Origin: Isoetes taiwanensis
Lineage: Eukaryota > Streptophyta > Lycopodiopsida > Isoetales > Isoetaceae
DNA: 64,000 nt
NCBI GenBank assembly: GCA_021234155.1
Contig: JAJEKV010000125.1
Span: forward strand, 1,790,775 to 1,854,774
Direction of reading: 5' to 3'
Made by a program: the position numbers and the translations under genes. This document shows positions 1 to 11,988 of this stretch, one piece after another (positions within the stretch are counted from its first letter, which is position 1; the number at the start of each line of letters is the position of its first letter). The notes below the pieces were generated by a model. That model made no database searches, was not told the DNA's origin, and saw only the letters and a list, made by a program, of their open reading frames with translations.

Positions 1-78
1 GTCTCTCTGCTTGACATTCCCTGTGTGGAAACAATGCCGAGGCATTGTTTCCACACCGGGAATGTCAAGCAGAGAGAC
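1..78. repeat. 38-bp near-perfect palindrome
   Basis: The left arm (1-38) and right arm (41-78) are reverse complements with one mismatch and only two bases between them. The arms begin GTCTCTCTGCTTGACATTCC. The structure could extrude as a long hairpin or be the junction of two inverted element ends. The window starts exactly at this palindrome, so it may extend further left. No coding function is visible. Confidence 0.85.
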
Positions 79-93
79 ATTTCCTTTACGTGG

Positions 94-368
94 AAGCAAC
101 CTGCTTTGCATTCTGCGGGCAGTAAAATCTGATTGCAACTCCAGAATGACAGGTAAGAGTTCAAGAATGCAAGGTAAATGGCTCCGCAATGCAAGTAAAT
201 CCAAGAACGCAAGGTAAATGACTCCGAAATGCAAGATAGATTCAAGAACAAGCAGAACAGAGGGAAAACCTGGAGCCGCCGTTGAACCTTGCAGCATTCA
301 GGGAAAGAAATGAGGCCACACATCGCAACAGGATTGGACGAGGCGGCAGAATGCAAAGCAGGTTGCTT
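94..368. mobile_element. Small inverted-repeat (MITE-like) element
   Basis: A 23-bp perfect terminal inverted repeat (94-116 and 346-368, AAGCAACCTGCTTTGCATTC at the left end) encloses about 230 bp of non-coding sequence. The pentamer TTACG lies just outside both ends (86-90 and 369-373; three extra bases on the left), which could be a target duplication. The interior holds short imperfect repeats of AATGCAAGGTAAAT between 160 and 230. A non-autonomous DNA transposon is the simplest reading. The superfamily is not determined. Confidence 0.5.
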
Positions 369-830
369 TTACGGTTTTAAGCATTCTTCAGTATAGCTAG
401 CAAGCTTTCCATGCATCTGCCGGGCGAGATCCCTTGTCAGAAAAAACTCAGAAATCTGACTCCACATTAGGGGGTTCCACCTTGTAGTGGAATCTCAACA
501 ACGACATTAATCGTTGATGCGTGGTCCATGGTCGTTTCCACGAAGAATTGCCACCATAGTGGCGATTATGCGATAGGTTGGAAGTATGGTGCAGGTGCTT
601 ATTGGCAACAACCTGTCATGTTCTTGGTAACAAATTAAAACCAATCATTTGAATCGATCGCTCTTGGGTAGTCCGCAAATCGAAGCTATGCTCCGAGGAT
701 GATGCCTATGGGGATAGGCAATGTGTGTGCACAAAGAGTAGCACGCCCATAACCATCCCCCCACACGTACGACATCATAATTGTATAAAAGTAACACCAC
801 TCTTCCATATTTATACATGCATTAATATTA
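369..830. other. Non-coding interval
   Basis: No ORF, repeat or RNA gene can be supported here. Several short imperfect palindromes occur around 490-560. Confidence 0.5.
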
Positions 831-873
831 CAAGAAATTTATCGTGGCGGCCAACGCCACCACGAACATTTCT
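831..873. repeat. 43-bp hairpin repeat, copy 1
   Basis: This sequence recurs in the same orientation at 5120-5162. It begins CAAGAAATTTATC, has a GC-rich hairpin (GTGGCG/CGCCAC) in the middle and ends GAACATTTCT. The outer AGAAAT/ATTTCT can also pair. A 75-codon ORF (844-1068) starts inside the hairpin but matches nothing I know. Confidence 0.7.
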
Positions 874-3058
874 CTTCGCCAACTCAGTTTTGTAAATGGG
901 GATTTGTGTAACTTTGACATAAGCTTTATGCGGTATGACCTTAAACTTAGTCATAACATCACCTTTGAGAATTTCCAGTTGGACTTTCTAGAGGGCTTTG
1001 AAATTGATGAGCCACGTGCTTTGCTTCATTCTGATGACTTGCTAAACAATTTGGAAGGTCCTTTTTAAGAGAGATTGCAAAGGCCTAGCCTGGCCTATAA
1101 GGATTATATTTATAAAAGATTGAGAGTCATGCTTTTGCAAATTAATTATTTGAAAAGAGTATATGATAAATGAACTGGAGAAAATGGGATCATACCTTCA
1201 GTCAAACTTTTTTGATGATTTGATCTTTGGGCATAATTTACATGCCACTTTCATCACATGCTTCAGCCAGTGATTGTAAACAACGCAAGAAATGTATGTA
1301 GTTTTTGTTTTGGATTGAGCTTGGAACCCAAGTACTTTGAACGTGTCAGCTTAAAACCCAAGTATTCTAATAACGGTACCTAAAGAACGAACATATTTAA
1401 ACATCTTTGTACCACTAGCAAATCAAGCTTGAAACGAATACTGCAAATTGAGCTTGAAACGAATACTTGTATTTACAATTTTACACGAGGCAAAGCCTTC
1501 CGCTCGGTTTTATTGATACAGAAGGAATTAGATTTGTTAAAAATGTTAATTGTATTGCTACATAAATATCCTTTTGTTTAAGGGAGGTGAGATAATAAGT
1601 TCAACCAAACATAATTTCATTCTAAGACAACTCCCACCTGTATTACACCATGCAAAACCCATTTGTAGAGAATGTTCATTTGATTTGAAGAAGATAAAAG
1701 AATTATAGAAAACGATGAGATCCAAATATCAAGGTAATAATATTGCAGCATCCAAATATCAAGGTAATAATATTGCAGCCATTGCTTCTCTAAAGGTTTC
1801 AAATGTAGCACATACAACTACCACCATCATGCTGCTTATCTTACAACGGACTCAATATTATATTTATTGTTACATTGTCGGTCTACTGTCAAAACATATG
1901 AAGATTAGAACCCATGTATCAAAATAGTATTCAACATGGCGAATGGCACAAATCATCCTCAAACAGATAGTTTCAGTCTTATAATTTAATTTGTAAGACC
2001 TTTAATTTGTAAAAACGAACTTTCAGTTCGTAGCTCATATAATCAAGCGCAATCATTGAATTCTGACATCTATTCTGATATAAATCAGAGGCAAAACACA
2101 TGCAGGAACGCCTATTTTTGTTGTCCTAAGAACTGAAACTTAAGTCACAGAATAAAGTGTTTTAGCCTCTCAATATCCTTTAACCATTAGTATAAATATG
2201 GATTCCATGTTCATCTCTCTTTTGTTCATTTATATCTACGAGCTAATTTAATCAAAATTCAAAGAATATACATCTAATATAAGTACGACTGATATATTCA
2301 TGGTAAGAAATCCATAAAAAGATTATGTCATTGGACTGGTGACTACAGGGCGGAGATCAAGTTGTTGGAGATGTTCTGGTTATGGTCACTGGCTCCCTAT
2401 CAAAGAAAGCAAAATGAGAAACGTGGCTTTGTGTCCAAATAATTTTCCTTGCTTCACAGGAAAAGGGCTATTTTGTGATGAATGACGCTTTTAGATATTT
2501 GGATGAGGAAAAAAAATAGTATGAGCCCTGGTTATCTCTAAACTTACTCTCTTCTACAGAAGAACTTTCATGAATTGCAACTAAATTCTTGCAAAACAGC
2601 AGGCCAGCTCGACCAGGTAGCAATATGGCAAATTGTAGCCGCAGAGAACTCCTGAAGTTCATTTGATATAGATGGGATTTCCTATCGCATGCCTTGTGGA
2701 GTCTATCTATTAAGTAAAACCATGTCTTATATATATGTTTCAATATAAACCAATTCAAAACACAATAAAGAAGTTTTCAACAGCATGTTAAATTCAGAGG
2801 AGCAATTGTCAACACTGCAGATTGGATGTCTAAGAAGATGGGTGCATAACAAATCTGCTTAAAGATTGATCTATGAGCTTGAAATTCTAGAACAACGTTT
2901 GCATTTGTCCCTGTCTGTGCTAATATAGAGTGCATGAAAATGGAAACACTGAAGCTAGCAAGCAGGAACAACCATGTTCGTGGTTAGTTATAGACCAGAT
3001 TTGACATGATAGTAGTCCTCATCTCAAGAAAAGAACAGGCAAATGCCTCATTCAGAGC
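874..3058. other. AT-rich intergenic stretch
   Basis: I see no supportable gene. A short tandem duplication is present: the unit TCCAAATATCAAGGTAATAA plus flanking bases repeats at about 1722-1779. ORFs on both strands are short and look fortuitous. Confidence 0.5.
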
Positions 3059-3070
3059 CTAGAACTGATA

Positions 3071-3146
3071 AGAATAGAATAGAATAGAATAGAATAGAAT
3101 AGAATAGAATAGAATAGAATAGAATAGAATAGAATAGAATAGAATA
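3071..3146. repeat. (AGAAT)n microsatellite = LINE tail
   Basis: About 15 uninterrupted AGAAT units (CTATT on the LINE sense strand) sit directly at the 3' terminus of LINE copy A. They replace the poly(A) usual for plant L1 elements. Confidence 0.9.
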
Positions 3147-3299
3147 GGTTTTTTAGCGTCCACGGAGACCGATTGGCCTATGGGACCCAAACAAAAAGAG
3201 AGCAGCAAGCGTATTACTGACAGGATTAAAAAACCCCCGCCCCGCAGGGTTTTTGAGGGGAAAACCTTAGTAGTAATAAGTATGCTGGCACGCTGTACA

Positions 3300-4283
3300 A
3301 TTGTATAGGACTGTTCAATACCGTCCCGAAGGACACAACTGAGTCCGTGCATCCATAACCTCCTGGAGGTATGACCCCAACAAACCCACTGACGTCGTAT
3401 TCAATAACTCATGCAACAGTTGGCCAGGCACTAGTGACCGAACATACCACTCTCGGATGTGGGCAAACGCTGGGCAGATCTGGAGGGCATGACATTCATC
3501 CTCAATGGCGCCCTGGTGGCAACACTGGCAAAGCCTTTGCTCTCAAGCTTCCCGAGCCCAACGTCCTGTCTCAATGCGGAGGCGATGTGCACCCGCGCGA
3601 ATGGAAGCTATCAGTCTGCGCTTCTTCATGGGCAATTGGGTGTACAAGTACTGGTGTGGGCCTCTTGTGAGCCTAGGATTGACTTGCTGCTGATAGTGTG
3701 CCAGCTTAACGTGCGTCAGAGCATCTGCATCCCAAAGCTTGCGAAGGAAAGTAGTATCTAGGTACAGCTTAAGGGCCTTGTGATCTTTCTTTGTCCTTAC
3801 ATGTACGCATCTGTTTGCCTGTACACCCCAGCGTGAGAACCACTGAGCTTGCTTGTCCTTCCAGCAAGCTTTCAGGCGTTGGGGACCCATCGCCATGGCC
3901 AAAGCAAGGTTGGGCAAATGTGTATCACCCATAGCGACCACCTTCTGGAAGTAAATGATATGACGTTCCAATGCAGCCCGTTGAAGGGGTAGAAAACCTG
4001 TCTCCTGGAGTAGAACCTGGTATGGAACTGTGGACTTTACCCCAATGGCCCGTGTCAAGAAGGCTTTCTGCACCTGCTCGAGGTCATTCCAGGTGTTGAG
4101 GGATATCACCGGACCTCACACTTCTGCCCCATACAAAAGGACCGACTCGACCAAGGCCCGAAACAAATGTGACTGGTGGCCCCAGGCATACAACTCTGCC
4201 TTGTGGCTGTTGTTCTGCATGGCATATAGTACGAAAAACATTATCAGCAAATCTATGTGGGCATCAATCATCTTCGTGCGATG
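3300..4283 (-). pseudogene. LINE ORF2 C-terminus (RT thumb and zinc finger), decayed
   Basis: The minus-strand translation aligns by eye with the other LINE copies in this window. From 4283 it reads LYAMQNN, HLFRALVESVLLYGAEV and then a TGA where the other copies have TGG (EVWGP). It resumes as NDLEQVQKAFLTRAIGVK and runs openly to 3543. After a frameshift a zinc-finger-like block follows, with CQCCHQ, EDECHAL and a final CP. This is the region after the polymerase catalytic core; the YADD box is not included. At least one nonsense mutation and one frameshift make it non-functional. Confidence 0.85.
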
Positions 4284-4290
4284 AACATTA

Positions 4291-5119
4291 AAGACAAAAT
4301 TGTCCAACAACGCCATAAAAGCAAGGCACAGATGCTGAGATAGTTCGGTGATCTAATTGAAGAAATGTAGAAGGCATGAGCGCCAAATACAGAGTAATAA
4401 GAAGTGCAGGACAATTTACCGTTAGATAGGCGTTGGGCAAAACTGGAAAAAGGCGCGAAAGAGTTTCTAACCATGACCCTTAACAGACAGGTAGAAATAC
4501 ACAACAGAACCTTCACAGAGCCTAAGTCACGAACAGCTCAAAGGCTTCAAGATATTTTTTGACATCGCCCATAGCTACTGCTGCCATCGCTCACACATGG
4601 AAAATGCCGCCTCACCTCTGCATCCAAACAAATATCGATGCTGGTAAAAACCCTCAAATTTTTTTTCTTACCTTAATAGAAATATGACAGGTGCGGCAAC
4701 ATGCAAGAGCTCAAAGCCTCAAGAGCTCCATGAGCGAGAACAGCTTCCACAAATCCGGCCAGATTTTTCTCAAAGCCTCTGCGACCCGCCTCTGCCTCCA
4801 ATGCAACAATCGAGTATGATATGCCTCCGATTCAAATTTAAAAATATTATATGCCTGGAACCTCCTATTCATATTCTGGCTATGGAGCTAAAGCGAAGAC
4901 TATGCCGTAATGCTGCTTTAGTAGATTGAGGAGCTACTTGCAGCTGCAAGGTTCTTATCTTGGCTGCACCGAAGCCAGACGCGACTACTGCCAGACGTTG
5001 AGTAAGATTGTCCAATACAGAAGACGTGGCAGAAAAATATGAGATTGGATTGCGGCGCAGAAAAAATAGGGAGGGACAAAAGAAAAGAAAAATGGCAAAC
5101 TGCTTTATATATGTTTAGA
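4291..5119. other. Non-coding interval
   Basis: I see nothing supportable. ORFs here (for example 4684-4929 plus) lack family resemblance and are low in information content. Confidence 0.5.
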
Positions 5120-5162
5120 CAAGAAATTTATCACGGCGGCCAAGGCCGCCGCGAACATTTCT
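5120..5162. repeat. 43-bp hairpin repeat, copy 2
   Basis: Second copy of the 831-873 motif. Here the stem is a perfect CGGCGGCC/GGCCGCCG with an AA loop. Relative to copy 1, one stem pair differs as T-A versus C-G, a compensated change, which hints that the folded form matters. Flanks of the two copies are unrelated. Confidence 0.7.
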
Positions 5163-5466
5163 TTAGTTCAAACCTGTGCAGTCAGACCTACTATTAACGT
5201 TCAACATTTGACAATGCAATGCCTTCTTAAAAAAAAAAAAGATATCAAGTTCAGAATAAAACACATTGATTATTTAAACAAAGATAGAGAGCTTTCATTT
5301 GAGCCCTCAACTTGAGGGTCAGGTGCCAATGTAAAAAAGGGGGCATGTAAAAAAGGGCTTGTTGGGAGAAGGTATTGGCTTTAATCGCCAATACACGAGG
5401 AATTTCTGATTATCTACACATATGAGAAATTTTTTATTATCAAGCATTTATTCAAGGGGGTTTATT

Positions 5467-5789
5467 AAAATCCCACTTAAACCCCCTTTGATTTGGGTGC
5501 ATATTCACACGGGGGTTACTCCGGGCAACGAGAGCTGTCGGATGGGCATATTTGCCCTTTATTCCAAGATCTGGACCATACATAGCGATCCTCATTTGTG
5601 GGGTATGCATGTACAAGTTTTTGTACACTGTATATTAAGGTTTGCAAAATACTATAAGGTTTGAGAGAATGTACTTAATGGTGTTAATTTTGTACATGTA
5701 TTGTAAATATATTTTTGGAGCTCTCGCTGCCCTACGTAACCCCCTGTGTGAATATGCACCCAAACCAAAGGGGGTTTAAGGGGGATTTT
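5467..5789. mobile_element. Foldback / MITE-like element
   Basis: The left arm (5467-5536) and right arm (5719-5789) are about 70-bp inverted repeats with a few mismatches. Both contain GGGTGCATATTCACAC or its complement and a run reading AACCCCCTTT. About 180 bp of non-coding DNA lies between. Weaker inverted similarity extends 20-30 bp outside. ORFs across the arms are by-products of the repeat. The family is not determined. Confidence 0.65.
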
Positions 5790-7566
5790 AATTTAAATGT
5801 GTTAAATGCAATGGTTTGTGTTAATAATGTTAATGGTAGTTGTGTGTTGATTGTTACATTAAAAAAATTTTGGGCCCTTCGGGCCCTAACTAAAGCAAAC
5901 ATAGGTAAACTTCATGGGCCTAAATATTAATTCTGGGAAGGGACTCGTAAAGAACACAAAAACCGGCCAGATGATTGGTACAAAAACATATAAAAGTCTA
6001 GTAAAAAATCATCGTTAGGAGCAAGAAAGGTTGAATCATCAAAGGGCTACAGGCAAGGTTTGGAATAGCGGGAAGCAATGGACAAGGAAAGAGATGCTGT
6101 TGTGGGAAGACGCCGATAACGAGCCATAAGAAGGACGAGCACATATATAGCTGCTCGTCCCATCCCAGAATAACGATCCGAGGGCTCGGATCGATGCCAT
6201 TACTAAAAAGCACAATAACATGAAGACAAACAAATTATTTCCATTACAATCATAACCAGCATTGGCATCCAATATCTAGCATTAAAACAAGATATGATTT
6301 AAAATCATCCCCGAGCTGTCAAGATTGCAAATTCTTCTTTGGAAAAACCACATTATGGCAATGTCACAGTAGTTTTATAGCAAAGTTGGGCAATCCCTAA
6401 TGGTTGTTTCCGTAATGGTTACTCTTCTCTAGTAAGTCATCCTACAAGATTAGCTTTCAGTGTTGGAATTACTGATCTGAAGCCTGAACCTTATTATATT
6501 ATGAATGCCATTGATGGAAATAAATTGCTTACATCAGTTTTATCTTCAAACGGTGGCTCATCAATTGCATCATATAATTTATAGAAAAACCATATAGATA
6601 TAATGCTAGATATTTCATCTGGCAGCTTTATGGTGCAAATGCTATCTTATAAATGTTCCCAAAATGGCAGTTTCAAGTTCTGGCACTGTTCAACCATCAT
6701 AGATCCCTTTTGTGAGGTGGGACATTGATGGGAGAATAAGGATATACGGTATGGATGCCAATCATCTGCAAGTGCATAATGCAAGAATTGCAGGGATGGT
6801 TCATGCCCAACACTAACACCAGAACCATATGCCCTCTCCACGGCTGCGAGAACTGCAAAAACTCCAATACTTGATTGCTCCATGAAACATTTCTCTTTAA
6901 TGTTAAGAATACATGGGGCGGTTTACAGAAACAGAAAGATGCATCTATTTAGAACAACAATACCACTATCAAAAGATTTAAGTATGATAGTACCACAATT
7001 GAATGAGTTATCAGATTGAATGAGCATCCACAATAAACTTCATTTCTTCATAGCTAATAAATTCAAGTGCATGTAGATCATTTTGACGATTGCATACCAT
7101 TTACCTCATTTGTCAGTCTGGCATAAGCAATTCTTTGTATATGGGCGTTAGAAGGACCTAGTCTGTATGTTTTTGCCCAGTACCGAGATCAAGCTTTTGG
7201 TCCAGATCTGTCACACGGCTTTAAAACAAATGCAGATTGCACCCTTCTGAAACGAATGCAGAATGGTCCCCTCAGACAGTTCCTCAGCTTCACCCTGAAA
7301 AACCCATAATTTATCTGTCTGAGCATAGACGACAGAGAAGGATCTGCCAGCCTAAGTCTACTTAGGAGATTAGATAACAAAATTTTCGAGCAGATTCCTT
7401 TCCGAAAATGAAGAAATATGTCTGAGCCTTCAAATACAAGGGTGAGATCTGTTTAAAAACCTGTTGCGGCCATGGCCAGTTCGATGATGTCCCTGCCTTT
7501 GCTATCTTTTGCCAGATCCCACCTTAGAATGGAAGGGTATCCAGGTTTGCTGAAGCTCGGAATCCA
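5790..7566. other. Intergenic stretch
   Basis: No gene can be supported. A short piece near 6575-6612 resembles the dispersed repeat at 7786-7912 (shared TATAATGCTAGATATT). Confidence 0.45.
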
Positions 7567-7680
7567 GCAATCCCCAAGCACGAGTTGCTCCTTTCCTATA
7601 CAAACCCTAAAGCACTAAAGTTTGCAATCCCCAAACACGAGTTGCTCCTTTCCTACACAAACCCTAAAGCCCTAAAGTTT
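7567..7680. repeat. 57-bp tandem duplication
   Basis: Two adjacent copies (7567-7623 and 7624-7680), each starting GCAATCCCCAA and ending CTAAAGTTT, differ at a few positions. Each includes one AACCCTAAAG, which resembles a plant telobox, but there is no telomeric array. Confidence 0.8.
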
Positions 7681-7785
7681 TTGTAGCCCTAAAGATTTTT
7701 GTAGCTTTAGATTTTTTTAAGGGTGAAAATTAAAAGAGAAACCACAGCCTCGCAATTTCTTTTCCCTAGTAAAAATCAACATTGA

Positions 7786-7912
7786 TGCACTCTAGAAATA
7801 CTATTTAGTATGCGCACCCGAATACAACAACAAAATCATAGAAAAAACATATAGAAAAGCGTATAAAATATCAAAAGTTAACCCTCTGTTATAATGCTAG
7901 ATATTGATGTTT
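7786..7912. repeat. Dispersed repeat, copy 1
   Basis: This segment is similar, in the same orientation, to 41520-41650. Both run from GCACTCTAGA through AAATCATAG and AAAAGCGTATAAAA to TGCTAGATATTG. It is an unclassified dispersed repeat without coding potential. Confidence 0.6.
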
Positions 7913-8663
7913 ATAAATGACAAAATAAATCATTGGTCATTGTTGATTTGACTTTCATTGGAGAGCAACTGTATCTAGGAATATGTTTGGATGTACCATT
8001 GCAAATTGCACTCTTACAAATTACTATATGACCAATTGTGAAGAAAGGAAATCATAATCATTACTTCTGCACTTAAATCGTAGGAATTTATTGTATTCAA
8101 TTGCAAAAATGCTAAGGTTAAATTTCAATTATAAGTCGAAATGAATTTGGTCCTGGCTTCATACTTTTGCATTTTTTTTAAAAGCTGAAGAGTCTCCTTT
8201 CCATGCCATAAACATAACATTCCATGAGATCTCATTCTCTCAGGCATTTGTTGGAAGATATCAAAAGCTTTTTTTAGCAGGCTTCTTTTATCAGGCTATG
8301 CTGGGCATATGCTGCAATTATGGATGTCCAAGAAACCACATTGTGCATGGGCATCCTATAAAATATCAACCTTGCCATGTCCAAACTTCCACATTTTCAT
8401 ACGTGTTCACAAGATCAGTTCTGGTTATGGTCATGGTTTCCTGCATTTGTTGAGTTTATACATATTTTTATTCTTGCTATCACGGGAATAGCATAGAACC
8501 TACACGGGAATAGCGTGGAACCTATAGCTTATATCTAAAGATGACAACATTCAAGGAGTAATCGTTCTTAATGAGAAGGACCTGCACCTATTTGCCTACT
8601 GCTATTGCAAGTGTTTGGCAAAACACCTTCTCCACCTTCTGCTTGCATTAGCTGAAATTTATA

Positions 8664-8691
8664 AAGGAAGGAAGGAAGGAAGGAAGGAAGG
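8664..8691. repeat. (GGAA)n tail of the split LINE
   Basis: About six to seven GGAA units stand at the 3' terminus of LINE copy B. The preceding LINE end, GGTCTCCGTGAAC, is homologous to that of copies A and C, but the tail unit is a tetramer unlike their pentamer. Confidence 0.85.
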
Positions 8692-9658
8692 TATTTTTAT
8701 TGTTCACGGAGACCAATCGGTCTATAGGACCCAATACAAAAGCGCAGCAAGCGGATTACTATCCGGATTAAAAAACCCCTGCCCCGAAGGGTTTTCGAGG
8801 GAAAAACCGTGGCAGCAATCAGCCTGCTGACAAACTGTTCTAATATACAAAATGCAAAAACACACAGATATATACACTCATGCACCACACCCGTAGTGCC
8901 TGATCAGCGGGCAGCCAGGCGGGGGCAAAGGTGAGCTCGCAGATCTAGTACCCTCGAATGCACGACCCCGAGAGCGTCGCACCGAGCGGTGTGTTCATCG
9001 GCAAATGTAGGGGCAAGTCCGGTCGTACAAAGGGGCGCGATCCGCCCGGATCCGATCAATCTTTGGGCAACTCGGAAAGTGTGAGACTCATCCTCAATGG
9101 CACCCATTTGGCAAAGACCGACAGAGCACGTCTCCGGGCGGGCTCTCCAATCCACCTACCCGCCTCGATGCGAAGATGGTGGGCACCTATGCGAATGGAG
9201 GCAATGAGTCCGCAGCTTTTTGGGGGGCAGGCGGGAACGCAGGTAGAGCTGCGGGCCCCGGGCTAACACGGGTTGATGTGCTCCTTGTAATGGGCCGTTT
9301 TGACCTGCTCTAGAGTCGGGGTCCCGAGCTTGCCAAGGAAGCAAGCGCCGGTACATCACGATCGGCCTCTCAGGTGTCCACACGCCTTTTGTGCTCTGCC
9401 GACGTTCCATCCGGGCGAACCAGCGATCTCTCTTACCCCTCCAACGGGGGCCCCGAGCCAGCTGCGGGCCCATTGCCCCACAGTAAGCCCGGTGCGGGGA
9501 GCCGAAGCATCACCCATGTTAACCACTTTCTTAAAATAGGCGATGTGTCTATCAAGGATTTGCCATTGAAGCGGCAAGAATCGATTTCTGCTTGGTGAGA
9601 ATCGATAGGGGACTGAAGGTTTCACCCCAAGTGCCCGTGCCAAAATGCCTTCGCACTT
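8664..9658 (-). mobile_element. LINE (copy B), 3' part of a split element
   Basis: On the minus strand this is the 3' third of a LINE whose 5' two-thirds lie at 22564-27085. The Ty3/gypsy element is inserted between them. Coding resumes at 9643 with LARALGVKPSVPY, exactly where the right-hand piece stops at NDLEQ; LINE copy A has both parts joined. A zinc-finger-like block with AIEDESHTF follows at about 9100, then the shared 3' UTR and a (TTCC)n tail (8664-8691). Several small indels break the frame. Confidence 0.9.
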
Positions 9659-11155
9659 TGTGGCGTCCCCTACTCATATCGGTGCCCATGCAGGTATACA
9701 AAAAGGAGTTCATCCCCATACCAGCTCCATCGCGTCACGGGGCCCTCCACGTATCACTGCAACCTTGATGAGTTCTAGTGGGAAGAATGAAGGGGTCATT
9801 TACCCTGTCTTCCTCAGGGCCTACCTAGCTGCGGAAGCGTAAACATACATGTCAGTATACAACATCAACATCACATAACCATCTCGAAGGATGGCTCATC
9901 ACATATCTGCATAGACAAAGATCAGTACATCACATGGGGAATCCTACCCAAGGCTCAGACTCAAGGGAATGACTGACGGCTTGGGTCTCCAGAGTTCATT
10001 GCAGACAGAATTCATGGCAATGGATTTGGCTGGCATGAGAACATGGCTTAGGGTAGTCCACTCCATCCGCCCCTCCTATGCACACTTTGCATAGTAGGTT
10101 GAAGAGTATTTGGGACCTGACTGTAGCCCGCCGGATGCATAGCCAAAGGGGCTATTCCTGGGTTGCATCTCCCCAGTTCCGATGGGGCAGGTAGGGATCA
10201 CTCCCTCCAGAGATCTCCATGCTGACTCAAGGTGACTAGAGAGCCACCGCCCTTATTCGACTTGAACCCACTGGAGAGTGACGCATCACCCCACGGGTGT
10301 CGAGCCCATGCCTTACCCGCACTCAATGGCAAGCCATTAGACCTAGTCCACAGTGATCCCCGGTAGACTTTACACACCAGAGGGATCGTTCAAGAGTCAG
10401 AACACGAACCTCCTTCTGAGCCAGTCTGGCCCCTTCACCCACAACCAGGTGTGGTTCTTGTACACAGGCCGAATACTAGTAATGCACTAAAGGGACTAGC
10501 TAGGAGCATCAACTACTAAGCTATAGGTCTCTACCCCCCTTCCCAATACAATGAGTCCACAGAGATCATCCATCCATCACATCATTATAGAACTAAAGAA
10601 TAATATCTAATCTACATCATAGAAGTTATGTTCTTTAGTTAGGGCTCGCTATCTGGGATTCTATGTGGCTATTATGGGCAATTCAATAGGCTAAACATGC
10701 TAACTCTATGCCCGGAAGGCGGATTAGGCTATTGAATTGACGAAATACATGGTCCTTGGCTTGCTCCTCTTGATCCGAATGTGTCCATGTCACTGTCTTG
10801 CTTAGAGATACGGTCGGAAAGGGAATCTGACGAGCTAGAGCGCACGGGCAGTTCTTGGGAGTCGGAATTGACTCTTGAGGCGCGCGAACTGGAGCTCGGA
10901 AGGTTCGTGGACGAAAAGGGAAGAATTAGGGTTTGGTTAATTAGGTTTAGGGTTTCTATGACCCTTGGTATGCCTCTTAAAGGTTAATGGTCTAAAGTGC
11001 GCACATTAATAAGTGTGCGCACCCTTGCAAGTTGCCCTCTAGGGCGCTACTTGCTTGGCTACACGTCGGCGTACATGTCGATTGGAATGGCGTGTACGCG
11101 TGATGGTGCAGTACGGTATACGTCTTGAGACCGTATATCGTACTGGAACGTCACA
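9659..11155 (-). repeat. 3' LTR of the Ty3/gypsy element
   Basis: This is a direct repeat of 21055-22563 with scattered substitutions and indels. It begins TGTGGCGTCC on the plus strand and ends GGAACGTCACA, giving inverted TGTGACGT-type termini and TG...CA ends. A plus-strand ORF (10781-10987) is antisense to the element and is also present in the other LTR; I do not treat it as a gene. Confidence 0.92.
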
Positions 11156-11170
11156 TTCTCCCACCTTAAA
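11156..11170 (-). other. Polypurine tract
   Basis: Immediately before the 3' LTR, the minus strand reads AAGGTGGGAGAAT. This is a purine run in the expected place for plus-strand DNA priming. Confidence 0.8.
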
Positions 11171-11988
11171 ATGATGTTGTCCGCAGCATCGTCGGTCTCC
11201 CCACCTTGGGATCTTCCTAACCTGCAATCAACTTGATGCATACAATATACTATTATTATCCTTACACATTTATTAGGATTACCTTAAGGTAATATTTTTA
11301 GAACATTATTACACCATTATTCAATCAAATAACTTATCAATTCGTACGTCATTACAACAAGTTAGTCATTGTTTTAGTTTATCAATAATTTAATATATAC
11401 AATTATTCTTTGAGGTACTCTTCATTCCTTGCAACACATTCCAACAAAATTTGTGTTGCAAGTCTTCGTAGCTCGACCTCCTTGCCCTCCGGAGCGCTCT
11501 ATTGGCCTGCAGGTCGACACTACATTAGTACCACTTTAATTATTTATAAATTTGGTTATAAGGGAACCACCCCTACTATCTACATAAATGGCTAATCTTC
11601 CGGCGTAGGAAGAGGATGCTTCTTCCATCGTGATCGTGGAGACAGCGCCTTATAATGCCTATATGGCGCTCATGCCTACACCTTTAGTTGCCCAGCATGG
11701 AGGATAGGGTCCTTCGCGTATATGGGGCGTGAAGGATAGGGTCCTCCCCGTAGGCATTGACTATAGGTGCTTTTCCTATCAATGCATTCCTGAATGGCCT
11801 CTTATCTCTCGAGGTCGTCTACTTCCGTGGGACAGAAGTAGACTTTCCAAGCGGAACCCGGTCATGCCTACCTTGACATTACACCACATCCTAGAGATCA
11901 CCGTAGTGGTCTCATCATCGGTAACAACGCATGCAACCCATATCCAACATAGGTTGCATGCGTAGATTATTCTTAACTATACAAGACA
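11171..11988 (-). other. 3' untranslated region of the element
   Basis: About 0.8 kb between the chromodomain stop and the polypurine tract has no coding capacity that I can support. Confidence 0.6.

Larger units (their letters stand above)
3059..4290 (-). mobile_element. 5'-truncated LINE (copy A)
   Basis: Reading on the minus strand, this fragment holds the end of a non-LTR retrotransposon ORF2, a 3' UTR (about 3300-3150) and a tail of (CTATT)n (3071-3146 on the plus strand, as AGAAT units). The 3' UTR has a hairpin-rich block and ends GGTCTCCGTGGACG followed by A's before the tail. The same end is seen in the copies at 8664, 31870, 55600, 56150 and 60480. The 5' side is lost, as is usual after incomplete reverse transcription. 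Confidence 0.88.

Noticed and set aside
844-1068. Plus-strand ORF of 74 residues
   Set aside because: It starts inside a repeated hairpin and has no recognisable family or splice context.
3071-3146. Independent microsatellite
   Set aside because: It is attached to the LINE terminus, and the same attachment recurs in other copies.
3371-3761. Three overlapping plus-strand ORFs
   Set aside because: They are antisense shadows of the LINE zinc-finger region on the minus strand.
5422-5930. Two plus-strand ORFs flanking 5600
   Set aside because: They run through the arms of a foldback element and mirror each other's sequence.
7567-7720. Interstitial telomeric repeat
   Set aside because: CCCTAAA occurs only a few times within a 57-bp duplicated unit and does not form an array.
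10781-10987. Plus-strand ORF with SERESDELERTG, found again at 22123-22362
   Set aside because: The repetition is explained by the two LTRs. It is antisense to the element and has no other support.
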